DNA from: Amoeboradix gromovi
Taxonomy: Eukaryota; Sanchytriomycota; Sanchytriomycetes; Sanchytriales; Sanchytriaceae
Assembly: GCA_018985225.1 (NCBI GenBank)
Contig: JADGIF010000024.1
Coordinates: 1 to 35,605, forward strand
DNA: 35,605 nucleotides
Direction of reading: 5' to 3'
Part shown: positions 27,190 through 35,605 of the stretch, one piece after another
Position numbering within the stretch: the stretch's first letter is position 1
Layout of the letters: the number at the start of each line of letters is the position of its first letter
The notes under the pieces: model-generated
What the model was told of the DNA's origin: nothing
What the model saw: only the letters and a program-made list of their open reading frames with translations
Database searches by the model: none
Position numbers and translations under genes: made by a program

Positions 27190-27966
27190 ATGAAACCTTG
27201 TGCAAAATGCGACTCATCTACCGACATAATTCTAAATTGTACACCATTTTGTAAGAATTGCTTACTAGACAGGACCAAAAAGAATTTTATAAGGACTTTG
27301 TCACGAGCATTAGACACAAAGGGAAGATATGACAAATCCAGGAAGAAATTCAAAGTTATGGTCGCCTATAACGGATCCTTGTCATCTAAATGCTGTATTC
27401 ACATTTTACATGACTATGTGTGCAACAGACCTCAAGTCGAAAGTATAGTTTTATGCAACATAAAATGTGCAGATTGGCATTCCCCTTACGAGATTGAGCG
27501 ACTATCTACATTCCCAATTGTTCAAAAAACTATTCCTAAAGATCCTAATAATATTCCTCAGGGTCAGAACTTCATTGCTCTTCTAGATAATGAGTTGTTA
27601 AATTCAGCCATCGAGAATGATTGTAACATCTTACTCTATTGCCATGACACCGAGCACCTAGCCTCACAACTTCTTACCAAAATAGTCTGCGGAAATGCCG
27701 CCGGAATCGAAAGCTTTGAAGTGTTTGATAAAAAGATCGTGAACGCAAACGAAATCAAGGTCGTTTATCCACTGCAGGAAATCACCCGACAAGAACTTGT
27801 CAACTATGCAGAAATAATGAACATTGGTTTCACGATTTGTCATAATCCTGGATCAGATTTCTTGAACATAACCAAAAACTTTTTATTCTCCCAACAGAAA
27901 ATAAAGGCGTCGACTTGTTCCATAATAACAAAAACACTTTCTAAAGTGAAAACACATAATAAATAG
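27190..27966 (+). CDS. CTU2: Ctu2/Ncs2-like tRNA thiolation subunit, shortened
   Basis: Ctu2 (Ncs2) pairs with Ctu1 (Ncs6) to 2-thiolate the wobble uridine of cytosolic tRNAs. The 258-residue protein opens with MKPCAKC, then FCKNCL, matching the Ctu2 N-terminal zinc-binding Cys pairs. Next come KNFIRTLSRAL and MVAYNGSLSSKC, where the family's degenerate SGGPSS-type PP-loop stands. The later LLYCHDTEHLASQLLTKIVCGNA and YPLQEITRQELVNYA are also typical. Human and yeast proteins are about 500 residues, so about half, including the C-terminal Cys-rich tail, is missing. AATAAA is embedded just before the stop (27958-27963). Its stop lies 3 bp from the stop of the convergent RanBP1-domain gene. Confidence 0.8.
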   Translation: MKPCAKCDSSTDIILNCTPFCKNCLLDRTKKNFIRTLSRALDTKGRYDKSRKKFKVMVAYNGSLSSKCCIHILHDYVCNRPQVESIVLCNIKCADWHSPYEIERLSTFPIVQKTIPKDPNNIPQGQNFIALLDNELLNSAIENDCNILLYCHDTEHLASQLLTKIVCGNAAGIESFEVFDKKIVNANEIKVVYPLQEITRQELVNYAEIMNIGFTICHNPGSDFLNITKNFLFSQQKIKASTCSIITKTLSKVKTHNK

Positions 27967-27969
27967 CGA

Positions 27970-28599
27970 TTAACCGTTTATTTTGTTTGCATTGACTATT
28001 TCAATTAGCTCCTTGGCTACGGTCTCGTCTTTGAACAAGATTCCAACAGTCTCTAGTTTCCCATCTACGATCACTGAAAACGCTACTGATTTAGACTGTT
28101 GCGGCAATTGAAACACCTTGTTTTCTAAGAGAACCACTGCGTTAAGCATTATGGTTTTCATAGCGGACCCTTCTCTGTATATAACATGTAGTTTGGCAGC
28201 TGTTTCTTTATCAGCTACTTCTCCATCAGAGTCTTTAGTGCTTTTCTTCTTTTTATTGAGCCTTTTCTTTTCTATTTCATACAAATATACAGTCCCGTTC
28301 TTAGACTTTTTTGTCCACGCTCCATTTTCACTCAAAAACAAAGAGGCATGCTTTCCAGTAAATAATGGCGCATCCTCTTCTTCAATCTCCTCTTTTTTCA
28401 CCAGCTTAAAGTCTGCTTTGGATGGGGTGTTCGGCACCGAATCTAACTCTCTATTGTCTGCTTTGGGTATTTTAACCTCACTACCGAATAATTTTTCAGG
28501 GATACTTAACTCTGACTGTTCTGCAGATCTTTTGGATGGAAGGCTTAGCTGATTTGTTTGTCCAAATTGTACTTTCTTAGGCGTTTGCATTTGTGACAT
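27970..28599 (-). CDS. RanBP1-domain protein (Nup50/Nup2-like)
   Basis: This 209-residue protein starts at ATG 28597-28599. The first ~85 residues are polar and Lys/Ser/Pro-rich (TPKKVQFGQ, VPNTPSKADF), as in disordered nucleoporin N-termini. From about 85 to 205 a Ran-binding (PH-like) domain fits: DAPLFTGKHASLFL, WTKKSKNGTVYLYE, LHVIYREGSAMKTIMLNAVVL, then ILFKDETVAKELIEIV. Short N-terminus plus C-terminal RanBD and the ILLN-type strand resemble Nup50/Nup2 more than RanBP1 itself. No FG repeats are present. A Lys-rich insert (KKRLNKKKKS) between strands could act as a nuclear localisation signal. The role would be Ran-dependent cargo release at the nuclear pore (inference). Confidence 0.65.
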   Translation of the reverse strand: MSQMQTPKKVQFGQTNQLSLPSKRSAEQSELSIPEKLFGSEVKIPKADNRELDSVPNTPSKADFKLVKKEEIEEEDAPLFTGKHASLFLSENGAWTKKSKNGTVYLYEIEKKRLNKKKKSTKDSDGEVADKETAAKLHVIYREGSAMKTIMLNAVVLLENKVFQLPQQSKSVAFSVIVDGKLETVGILFKDETVAKELIEIVNANKING

Positions 28600-29810
28600 G
28601 TTACGAAATTAGGAAAACGTATTAAAACAAATGTCTCAAAAAATAAAGCTAATCAGTTATATTTATCACCTGTGCTCCAGGAGAATACCCGTTATGACCA
28701 GTTATTGTTCGGCATCATGCAGGGTTTCCTTATTTCTCTGGAAGTCTTGTATCCTTAAGATTCTTTGACACGCATTTGCATCTATATCCGCGAATACATC
28801 TGAGTGGATTCACTGAAATAATCTTGGACCTTTCACGGTACCGCCTGATACTCTTACACTGCCCATCATTCCTGTGACAGCTGCAACGGTCTTTCTATTT
28901 TATATACTCAGAAATAACCAGGGTAGAGACTTTCTACTAGGAGCATTCTGCATTTTCCTATTTGACACACTACGAGCTCTCTATTCGCCGTAAGTATAAC
29001 AGTCATTACAATTGTAAACTGTGTTCTAGTTACGCCCCTCGTTCTTTATTTTGTCCATAACCTGTAGTAATCATCGTATTTCACATTCGTGGCTTAAAGA
29101 CTTTATAGATCTGCTTCTGTATATCAGATCCGTTACTTTGTGGTCAAATTTGGAATCGTCAAAAGCGGCATTACTAACTTCTATCCTGCCTTATCTGGAT
29201 CTCTACAACTTAAAGTATACATGTTTACATTAATTCATAATTGATTGTGGTTTTGCAATCCACAAAGATTGGCTCTAGCGCATAGCTTGCTCTAACTATT
29301 TCTTTAGCCCATTCCTCTTTGTTATCAAATGTGTGGAACACTCTCGGGTATCTTAAGCGTCCTTTTAACAGGATATTGCACAATGTATTGATACAATATT
29401 CTCTTCCACGCAGTGAATATCTGCTAAACGCCTAAAACTGCTATTGCGATACTAATGTGCTTAAAGGTATTCTGTTATACACAGACCCGTAGAACCGCTT
29501 TATGATTTTGATACCTATTACAGGCTGACTTATACTTTACAGGCAACCCATTCTATAAAATGTGAACTTGTCATTAGGACATTGCTCTCCTCTTTTGGTA
29601 GACTTAAATGGTAGCAATATCTGGATCTAACGGAAAGTTTTTCGCGTGTTTGATGAATACATTTTTGTTTCTTTTTTGTCAACCCATTTACACCCCCAGT
29701 CTACGTTTCTTGGAGACTGTCACATTGTTTTGAAAAACTAGAAATCTAGTTACGTTTGAATTAAATACACGAGTTATGTGCGTTACATATGAATCTTGAA
29801 ATCAAGAAGT
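28600..29810 (+). other. Unresolved stretch with membrane-protein-like frames
   Basis: No long ORF, but several short frames on the plus strand read like fragments of one hydrophobic protein. Examples: 28653-28760 (LSPVLQENTRYDQLLFGIMQ), about 28828-28991 (PPDTLTLPIIPVTAATVFLF, then LLGAFCIFLFDTLRALY), 28976-29065 in another frame (AVSITVITIVNCVLVTPLVL) and about 29290-29434 (SLLSNVWNTLGYLKRPFNRI). The last loosely recalls the FWxxxWH-type segment of wax-synthase/MBOAT-like acyltransferases. The breaks could be ultrashort introns or a decayed gene. I could not find a set of GTAT...CTNATNTAG introns that joins them. Confidence 0.2.
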
Positions 29811-30841
29811 TTATTCAAACTCTAGAGGGATACCCTCTTTTGGGTACATCCAATCGAACCTATCCTTGATTGCTCCATTTTGAATATCAACTATTGTGTT
29901 ATATAATTCTAGCAATTTTGGATGTAACTGGTCCCCATATTTGAACGTCTCATTAGTTACTGAGTGATCTATTTGACTAATTGCAGTAATGACAACTAAA
30001 TGAGCTAAAATATACCTGCTGTTCCAACAGCTCCAACAGCTTCGAATTCCGACAGTTCCTTGTATGGTATATTTCTATTTTGAACAGTTAGGCCCATCAT
30101 TTTTTCTGCAATTTCACAAATTGATAATCGAGTTATTGATTGCAGGATAGAATGACTGGCCGGTGTTGACAACACATTTCCTTTGATTCCGATAAAGTTA
30201 GAGGTTGCAAACTCTTCAATGTTCTTTTTCTCCAATGGATCTAGATACAAAGTAATGGGGTATCCTTTGCTCTTGGCCTCACGAGCTGGTTTTAATGTTG
30301 GAGCATAGTTTCCAGCGAGTTTGGCATTTCCAGTTCCTTTCGGTGCAGCTCTGTCTAGGTCCACTATTAGTGCGCGCACTGGATTGATCCCGTTTGCATA
30401 ATAGTTACCGACTGGAATTGCAAATACAAGAAAAGTGTACTCACTACTTTCATGTAATCCCAATTGAGCACCAGATCCAAACAACAATGGTCTTATGTAC
30501 ATGCTAGGTTCACCTTTCAGGCAGTCCTTGTTTCTATCTAAGCAAACTGTTATAGCTTCAAGAAACAGATCAATTGGTGGACATTCCATGGAAGAAGCAA
30601 TAGCTGACAGTTGCATTCTTTTATGGTTCTCGTGTGGTCTAAAGCATCTTAAGACATTGCCTTGTTTGAATGCTTTTAATCCTTCAAATGCAGCTTGTCC
30701 ATAATGTAAGCCAGAACTAGCTATGTGAATGTTCATGGTGAAGTTATCCTTTTCCTTGGCATGATATTCTAGTAATGACCACTTTTCATTTTTAAATACC
30801 GCAGAGACATATCCATTTGTATCTTTCCATCCAAATGACAT
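29811..30841 (-). CDS. BCAT: Branched-chain amino acid aminotransferase (BCAT), spliced
   Basis: This PLP enzyme of fold type IV interconverts Leu/Ile/Val and their 2-oxo acids. The frame is open to 30865, but the first ATG is 30839-30841. Exon 1 (30841-30016) holds LHYGQAAFEGLKAF, CFRPHENHKRM, YIRPLLFGSG, and GTGNAKLAGNYAP, with the PLP-binding Lys at about residue 174. It stops at a false TAG within the intron. Removing 20 nt (29996-30015) restores VGTA-VVITAISQI, the equivalent of GTACVVCPV in animal BCAT. Exon 2 then runs to the TAA at 29811-29813, for 336 residues. There is no mitochondrial presequence. The N-terminal motif (HYGQAAFEGLKAF) is closer to bacterial-type BCATs than to animal ones, so an old bacterial origin is possible. 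Confidence 0.9.
29996..30015 (-). other. 20-nt spliceosomal intron in BCAT
   Basis: On the coding strand it reads GTATATTTTAGCTCATTTAG. It has a GTAT donor, a CTCAT branch-like motif whose A is five nucleotides before the last G, and a TAG acceptor. An internal TAG at 11 nt would also keep frame but would insert extra residues (AHL) in the conserved GTA-VV segment, so the 20-nt form fits better. Confidence 0.78.
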
Positions 30842-31142
30842 TTTAAAACAGGGATAACAAGACAATCACGAGACATGGTCAATAAAGCAAAGCATACTTA
30901 AAGGATGATGCCAAGAAGAAAAGAGACATTTGTTTAAAAAGTGTATAAAGGCGATGAAGAAGATGCCAAACCCATGATACACACAAGACCTATTAAACTA
31001 TTCTACACACTAAATCAATCACAAACCCTGATAAAGTTATAAAATTTGCCAATGGCAGAGACTAAAATTCTTAAAAAAACAGCTGCCAAATTATTGGCAA
31101 TCTAAATTTGGCAACGGGGACACCTGTCAGACAGATACGGCT
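30842..31142. promoter_or_regulatory. Divergent spacer with clustered TTGGCAA/TTGCCAA motifs
   Basis: Between BCAT and the 31143 ORF. Within about 70 bp (31045-31114) the 7-mer TTGGCAA or its complement, or a one-base variant, occurs four times, forming palindromic pairs such as TGCCAAATTATTGGCA. It could be a transcription-factor site cluster. No gene is seen. Confidence 0.25.
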
Positions 31143-31424
31143 ATGGGCTTTGATTTAATACATCGTTTGTCGCAATTAAGTGGATTCCATCTCTCACACA
31201 GAATTCATAACTGTAATATCACAGTAGGACAAAACTCGATGTTCTTCATTTTTATTGATGACAAGCGCATCCTAGTATTCCCAGCCAGAATGTATGATAT
31301 CATAAGCATCGCCAAGCAATACAGAGTAGTTCTTTTGCATGCAGAAGTGGCCGAATGTAAGGACGCATATAGTACTAAAAGGTATAGAATTCTAAAGAAA
31401 CATGTGTCTAAAAACTTCATTTAA
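31143..31424 (+). CDS. Small protein, function unknown
   Basis: A 93-residue ORF starts at ATG 31143 and ends just before a TAA at 31422-31424. It begins MGFDLIHRLSQLSGFHL and ends with a basic tail (KRYRILKKHVSK). The middle alternates hydrophobic residues (MFFIFIDDKRILVFPARMYDI), suggesting beta strands of a small globular domain. No family is recognised. The placement between BCAT and NSF with a motif-rich spacer upstream, and a proper ATG, argue for a real gene, but length alone does not prove it. The antisense frame (31205-31420) starts inside it and is taken as a shadow. Confidence 0.4.
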   Translation: MGFDLIHRLSQLSGFHLSHRIHNCNITVGQNSMFFIFIDDKRILVFPARMYDIISIAKQYRVVLLHAEVAECKDAYSTKRYRILKKHVSKNFI

Positions 31425-31705
31425 GAGTAGGCACAATACAATTTGGTTAGATATGTCTAAAACTTACTCCGATTCAGTCTCACCTCAATGCAGTGAAAGC
31501 GTAAGAGACCGCTAAGGAATCGTAGTTAATTGCTCGGTCTGGCCCAGTTCTGAAATTTGAGAAACGATTTATGATATTTTTGAGTAGCAGTGTCTCAAAT
31601 TGATTTAACGCTAAAGAAAGTTATCGTAAAGCTGCTGGCTTGCGTAAAATAGTGTCACAAAGTATCGAGTAGTATATAGTTCAAAACTTGAGGCAAATTC
31701 ATTTA

Positions 31706-33917
31706 CTAGTAGTCTCTGCTCTGTCTCATTATGGCTTCTGTTAATGTCTTCACTCTATCGTGGCTTTGTCTTGCTGTTTCTGTTAATTGCAATAGCTTTT
31801 TGATCCCAATGCTAAACTTGTGATCCATGTTGTATTGCATTGGTACTCCGCTAATCTGCAATTCCTCTAAAACCCGCTGTAGCTCCAACTCATTTAGCAG
31901 TTTTACCTGTTGTAACACTAATTCTACTGATGGTAAATCGTATAATGGCGCCACGTTTATCTCGCTCGTAAATGCCTCCAACATATCCATTTGTTGCAAT
32001 ACATTTCTGTACGTACTAGTACATATAATAAGCAATCTTCTGTCTTTTGGTGGCTGTTTCTTCAGGAGCACCAGTAATGTTTGTAAAACAGAATTAGAGA
32101 AACGCGGCCCAATGTTAACCCATTCTACATTAGTAATGTATACCTAACAATCTTTCTACACAATCTACTACTATCACACTTGTGTTTGATTTGTAGGAGT
32201 CTTCAAAAATCTTTGTAATTTCTCTAATCTTTTGCTGCTCGCTGAACCCTACCATAGTCTCAGGACTGATAAACTTGATATACGGGAATTCGCTTTTAGA
32301 TGCAATCTTTGCAGCCAATGCTGTTTTACCACTTCCGGGTGGGCCATAAAGTAAAATACTAACTAATGGGGTTTTGTTAGAATCTTTAACTTGCTTAACA
32401 AAGAGCTCACCATGTTCTAATATACTAATACTAGACTGCAATGGAATGATTCCGTTGGCAAAACATTTGGTCAACTCTACCTCATCGCTACCAAAAGCAG
32501 CTTGAACTTCATTTAACGCCTGTAGAAAATCATTTCTATCAATTATGATGTTCTCTAAATCAGTCTTTAATGCAGCATCTACTTTGACATGCCTATTGAA
32601 GGCAAACGAAGTTGCACTGCGGACCAGACCATTTATTTCAGCGCCACTAAAGTTCTTTGTAATTTGACTTAATTCAGCCAGATCAACATCAGTAGCCATC
32701 ATTTTGTTGTTAGTCATTTTAGCAGTGTGTATCTTGAGTATCTGCAGTCTACCATGCTCATCAGGTAATCCTATTTCCATATGCACTTCTAACCTTCCTG
32801 GTCTTAACAAGGCTTCATCAATCAGTTCTTTCCTATTTGTCATTCCTATTAAAAGTATGTTATTAAGCTGCTCTACACCATCCATCTTTGCCAGTAACTG
32901 ATTAACTATTGAGTCACCAGTTCCCGTTCCATCTTGTTTTCCACCTCTTTGCCTACAAATAGCATCCAACTCATCGAATATAATTATATGCAATCCACTA
33001 GCCTCTCCTTTTTCTTTGTATTCTAGTTCAGCAGCACTAAAGAGTTTGCGGACATTTTCCTCAGACTGCCCAACAAATTTGTTCAATATTTCTGGGCCAT
33101 TTACAATTATAGGCTCTTTACTATTCAGCATTTTACCAATCTGACGAGCCATCAGCGTTTTACCAGTTCCGGGTGGTCCAAATAATAAGATGCCCTTTAC
33201 ATGTTGAATTCCTAGCTTTTCAATTATATTGGGAGGGAATATCCGACTAGCAAACGCTCTTCTGAATATATTGGCAAACTCGCTATCCAAACCACCTATT
33301 CCTAATTCCTCAAACTTAAAGTTTGGTTGAATCAATTTGGTGTGATGTGCGTTTTGACCTGAAAATTGAATGGCTGTGTCAGGAGCAGGACTGAATTGTA
33401 TATTGGTAGATTGATTTAGTATACCATAGGGACAATCGACCGATGAACTCAGATCTTTAGGATGAAGTGCTTGAATTTGTTTGCAAGTCAAAATCATATT
33501 CATGCCTTGATACTCAACTAAATACGGTTGGTTAACGCTAAAACAATGGTTTTTGAATATTTGAGAGATGGAGGAGCTAAAAGCAGTAGAGTCGATCTTA
33601 ATTGTCAACTTTTTGGTCAAGGACACTTCAAATGCTAACAAGGTTAAAACATGTTCAACAGGAATCACCTTGACCAGCACAGATTGGTTTAGCAGACTAT
33701 TCATCCATTTACGTTGCAGTAGGTTGGTGCCAATATCACCAGAATTCACCGATGCGTCGCTTGAACTTGTAAATAAAAATTTAGAGTTGCTTACTTGTAA
33801 CTCCGCGTAGAACAACTGTACATTTGAAGTTAAATTTTTTACATCTTTCGTATTGAAATATAACATATTTGAGAATGCCATGCTTTCCAGAGGTACTTTA
33901 TTAATTGAAAAACTCAT
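31706..33917 (-). CDS. NSF: NSF/Sec18, SNARE-disassembling AAA ATPase, spliced
   Basis: NSF with alpha-SNAP disassembles SNARE complexes after membrane fusion. ATG 33915-33917 gives 730 residues after splicing (human 744). The N domain spans about 1-190. D1 has Walker A GPPGTGKT (247-254), Walker B IIIFDE (about 311-316) and DEALLRPGRLE. D2 has Walker A GPPGSGKT (525-532). Exon 1 (33917-32144) runs into a stop (GIHY). Removing the 19-nt intron 32125-32143 restores ERLLEWVNIGPRFSNSVLQ, matching animal NSF ERLLDYVPIGPRFSN. Exon 2 ends at 31706. In D2 the second acidic Walker B residue is Cys (VIVVDCVERL, residue 586), not Asp. D2 normally serves hexamerisation rather than rapid hydrolysis, so this may be tolerated. 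Confidence 0.95.
32125..32143 (-). other. 19-nt spliceosomal intron in NSF
   Basis: On the coding strand it reads GTATACATTACTAATGTAG. It shares the GTAT donor, the ACTAAT branch-like motif at the same position and the TAG acceptor of the CSN2 intron. Removal restores the highly conserved NSF D2 Walker B-to-IGPRFSN segment exactly, without gap or insertion. Confidence 0.88.
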
Positions 33918-34420
33918 TTGAAGCAAAGTAACAGGGATAAGTCATCTCATCGATTTCTTCATTGAAAATGTCCACCAATCGATGATGATTAATTGCGAAT
34001 TTATGGATGCTGCTAATAAAATGAACTCATTATTAAATTACTCAAGTGATATACGTATTCGGAAAAACTTTTAGGTATTTAGTAATTATCGATTTCTATT
34101 ATATAAATAATATTTGATGGTTAAGTGAGTTCCAACGGATTTATAGACTATGTTGCTCTGATTTTCTAGCTGAATAAAACTCAGGATTCTTTCTTTTCAT
34201 GTATGACAAGCGTCGCCAAGACTCTTCAGCCAAAGTGTCTCAAATCTAAAGACATCAAAAAGCGAAATATAGCAGACTATTCTGCGCTCAGAAAATACAA
34301 ATTAGATTTGTACTCGTAACAAACACTGCACTCTCCAAATAAATTGGCATCCTCTAAAATATTTTTGTATGTTCTTATTTTAACATTTTGCCACAATACT
34401 CCTTCACGCACATTGTTCGA
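33918..34420. other. Spacer with one tiny ORF
   Basis: No supported gene. A 38-codon ATG frame (34203-34319) encodes a Lys-rich peptide (TLQPKCLKSKDIKKRN) that could be the decayed start of the adjacent Fanzor-like relic or chance. Confidence 0.3.
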
Positions 34421-35130
34421 ATGGAAGGGAACGAAAATGAAGAGCATCAGGCTCCTAACAAACCAGATGTGGCCCTAGACTCAAGTGCAGAAGTACAATA
34501 CAAGAGACGCTGCCAAGATGACCCTTCACCATATACGCACCAACGTTTATATATCTGATGGGATTGAAACCTGTATTCAAAGCATTCCTGGAGTTGCAAT
34601 AGAGGCAGGCATGTTCTCCAACTACTATTTCCTGAAGCTCCCAGAAGTGGGTGAAGTACCTTTGCTGACCAATCCTTTTTCTATTCTGCCTTCAAAATGA
34701 TTGCTGGCTCCCTCTAAGGTGGATGCAGATAAGTTTGGTGAAGCTCTCAAGACTGGTATCGTCTAAGACCAGACAAGCTGGACAAGTTTTAATACAGACA
34801 TATCAATCAGATGCTCGACTACGTTGGGAAAGAGCCTACATGAATAAATATGGATGGCGCACAATCTCTAAATACAGCAATAAAGAGTATCAACAGAAGA
34901 TTGGTCTGAAGAAAGCAAGTAGAGGCGCAATCAGCGTATGATAAAGGCAAGACTACATGAAGCAATCACTGAGTTACCTGGTGCAGTCAAAGCAGTGGGA
35001 AAGGCTATGAGAAGAAGAGGCGTTGAATTGTGCGATGTGACTGAAGACTGCACTAGTCAACTGTGCAAATGCTGTCACCAGAAAGTTGCAGACCAGAGGT
35101 GTTTATACGCAAGTGCTGGTTGACCAGAGC
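34421..35130 (+). mobile_element. Decayed Fanzor-like gene of a second type
   Basis: Three short plus-strand frames in succession look like pieces of one Fanzor/TnpB-type gene: 34485-34700 (FSNYYFLKLPEVGEVPLL, recalling the N-terminal part), 34723-34941 (LRWERAYMNKYGWRTISKYS, NKEYQQKIG) and 34938-35123 (TSQLCKCCHQKV). The last matches the TSxxCxxCH first half of the Fanzor zinc ribbon, preceded by RRRGVELCDVTED where the family has a Val-Asp-Glu strand. The second CxxC half and RuvC-III RD were not found downstream, and frame changes between pieces do not correspond to GTAT...TAG introns, so it is probably a pseudogene. It shows none of the terminal repeat of copies A-D. Confidence 0.5.
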
Positions 35131-35605
35131 TTTCATGTGCTCCTAGGAGAAAGCTAGTGAAGGGGTTAGGATCCCAATATTCTCTTGCTCTACTTTGGTT
35201 CCCTTATGATGAGGTGAAATGTTTTCAGCGCGGGTAATAAAAGAAAGTCTAATTGGAAAACAAGAGGAAAGAAATTGCTAAAGCATAATGAAAGCATTTA
35301 CTGGTGAATTGTCTACAAAGTTTAAATCCCTATTCGATCGCCTCAGGCCAGCAGAACCGCGACCAAATACTGTAATTTAGCGACTGACTTTTCAAGTTTC
35401 TCTGCAGAAATTATTGATTTCCTGGGAACTAAGCCTTTTAATTAGCAGCTATTCTTAATAGTAGTCTTGGGCCTGTTCCTAAAATTCACCTATTCTAAAT
35501 AGTTGTACCAATCAAAACTTTTGGTAAGGATTTTCGGAGCTGCGACTCTATTTATAAGCAGTGTACTGTCAAGTATATTAACATGAGAATCTTCTTGCTA
35601 ATCCA
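35131..35605. other. Right-end stretch without recognised features
   Basis: No gene, RNA or repeat was recognised. It may contain the decayed tail of the Fanzor-like relic, but no RD or CxxC motif could be placed. Confidence 0.35.

Noticed and set aside
29051..29233. 60-codon plus-strand ORF as an independent gene
   Set aside because: Considered only as part of the unresolved 28600-29810 tract; alone it has no ATG context or homology.
29996..30015. An 11-nt intron (ending at the first TAG) in BCAT
   Set aside because: It keeps frame but inserts extra residues in the conserved GTA-VV motif and lacks the CTNAT element.
34700..34940. Micro-introns joining the frames of the 34421-35130 Fanzor-like relic
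   Set aside because: No GTAT...CTNATNTAG interval lies at the frame changes, so decay is the simpler explanation.
1..35605. CRISPR arrays, phage genes or prokaryotic operons
   Set aside because: No regular repeat-spacer arrays; genes are eukaryotic, alternate in strand and lack ribosome-binding sites.

Overview
The window is nuclear DNA of a compact, AT-rich eukaryote. The genes are eukaryotic throughout (COP9 signalosome subunit 2, NSF, P5A-ATPase, U1-70K, Mrd1, Utp21, RAVE/Rabconnectin-3, FHIP, Dph6, Ctu2, a Ran-binding nucleoporin domain). There are no operons, ribosome-binding sites or prokaryotic genes. TAA, TAG and TGA all act as stops. Most genes are single open frames, intergenic gaps are short, and convergent stop codons lie as little as 3 bp apart. 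Dph6 carries the RidA-like C-terminal extension usual in fungi and plants. An early-diverging fungus or a related reduced protist would fit, but I cannot name the lineage.

The most striking property is intron size. Three genes (CSN2, NSF, BCAT) have broken reading frames, and each break is repaired exactly by removing an intron of only 19, 19 or 20 nt. All three introns begin GTAT, carry a CTNAT branch-like motif whose A lies exactly 5 nt before the final G, and end NTAG. The spliced proteins regain family-conserved sequence across each junction. U1-70K, the U1 snRNP protein that acts in 5' splice-site recognition, is encoded in the same window and stops just after its RRM.

Layout: (1) 1-275, 3' end of a Fanzor-type (eukaryotic TnpB) element; (2) 474-3734, a coiled-coil protein, CSN2, a second Fanzor relic and a DEDD exonuclease-like protein; (3) 3746-11323, Mrd1, a GT8 glycosyltransferase, the P5A-ATPase and U1-70K; (4) 11381-22393, Rav1/DMXL, Fanzor relic C, FHIP and Utp21; (5) 22420-28599, a short Fanzor-derived element with terminal inverted repeats, Dph6, a duplicated 58-codon small gene, Ctu2 and a RanBP1-domain protein; (6) 28600-33917, an unresolved membrane-protein-like stretch, BCAT, a small unknown ORF and NSF; (7) 33918-35605, a decayed second type of Fanzor-like element.

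The host genes are housekeeping: trafficking (NSF, FHIP, Rav1), ER membrane ATPase, rRNA processing (Mrd1, Utp21), splicing (U1-70K), tRNA and translation-factor modification (Ctu2, Dph6), nuclear transport, protein neddylation control and branched-chain amino acid metabolism. They do not form one pathway. Four relics (A-D) share one terminal-repeat family and all lie in spaces next to gene starts. D ends only about 27 bp from the Utp21 start codon and looks like a MITE-like internal deletion derivative.
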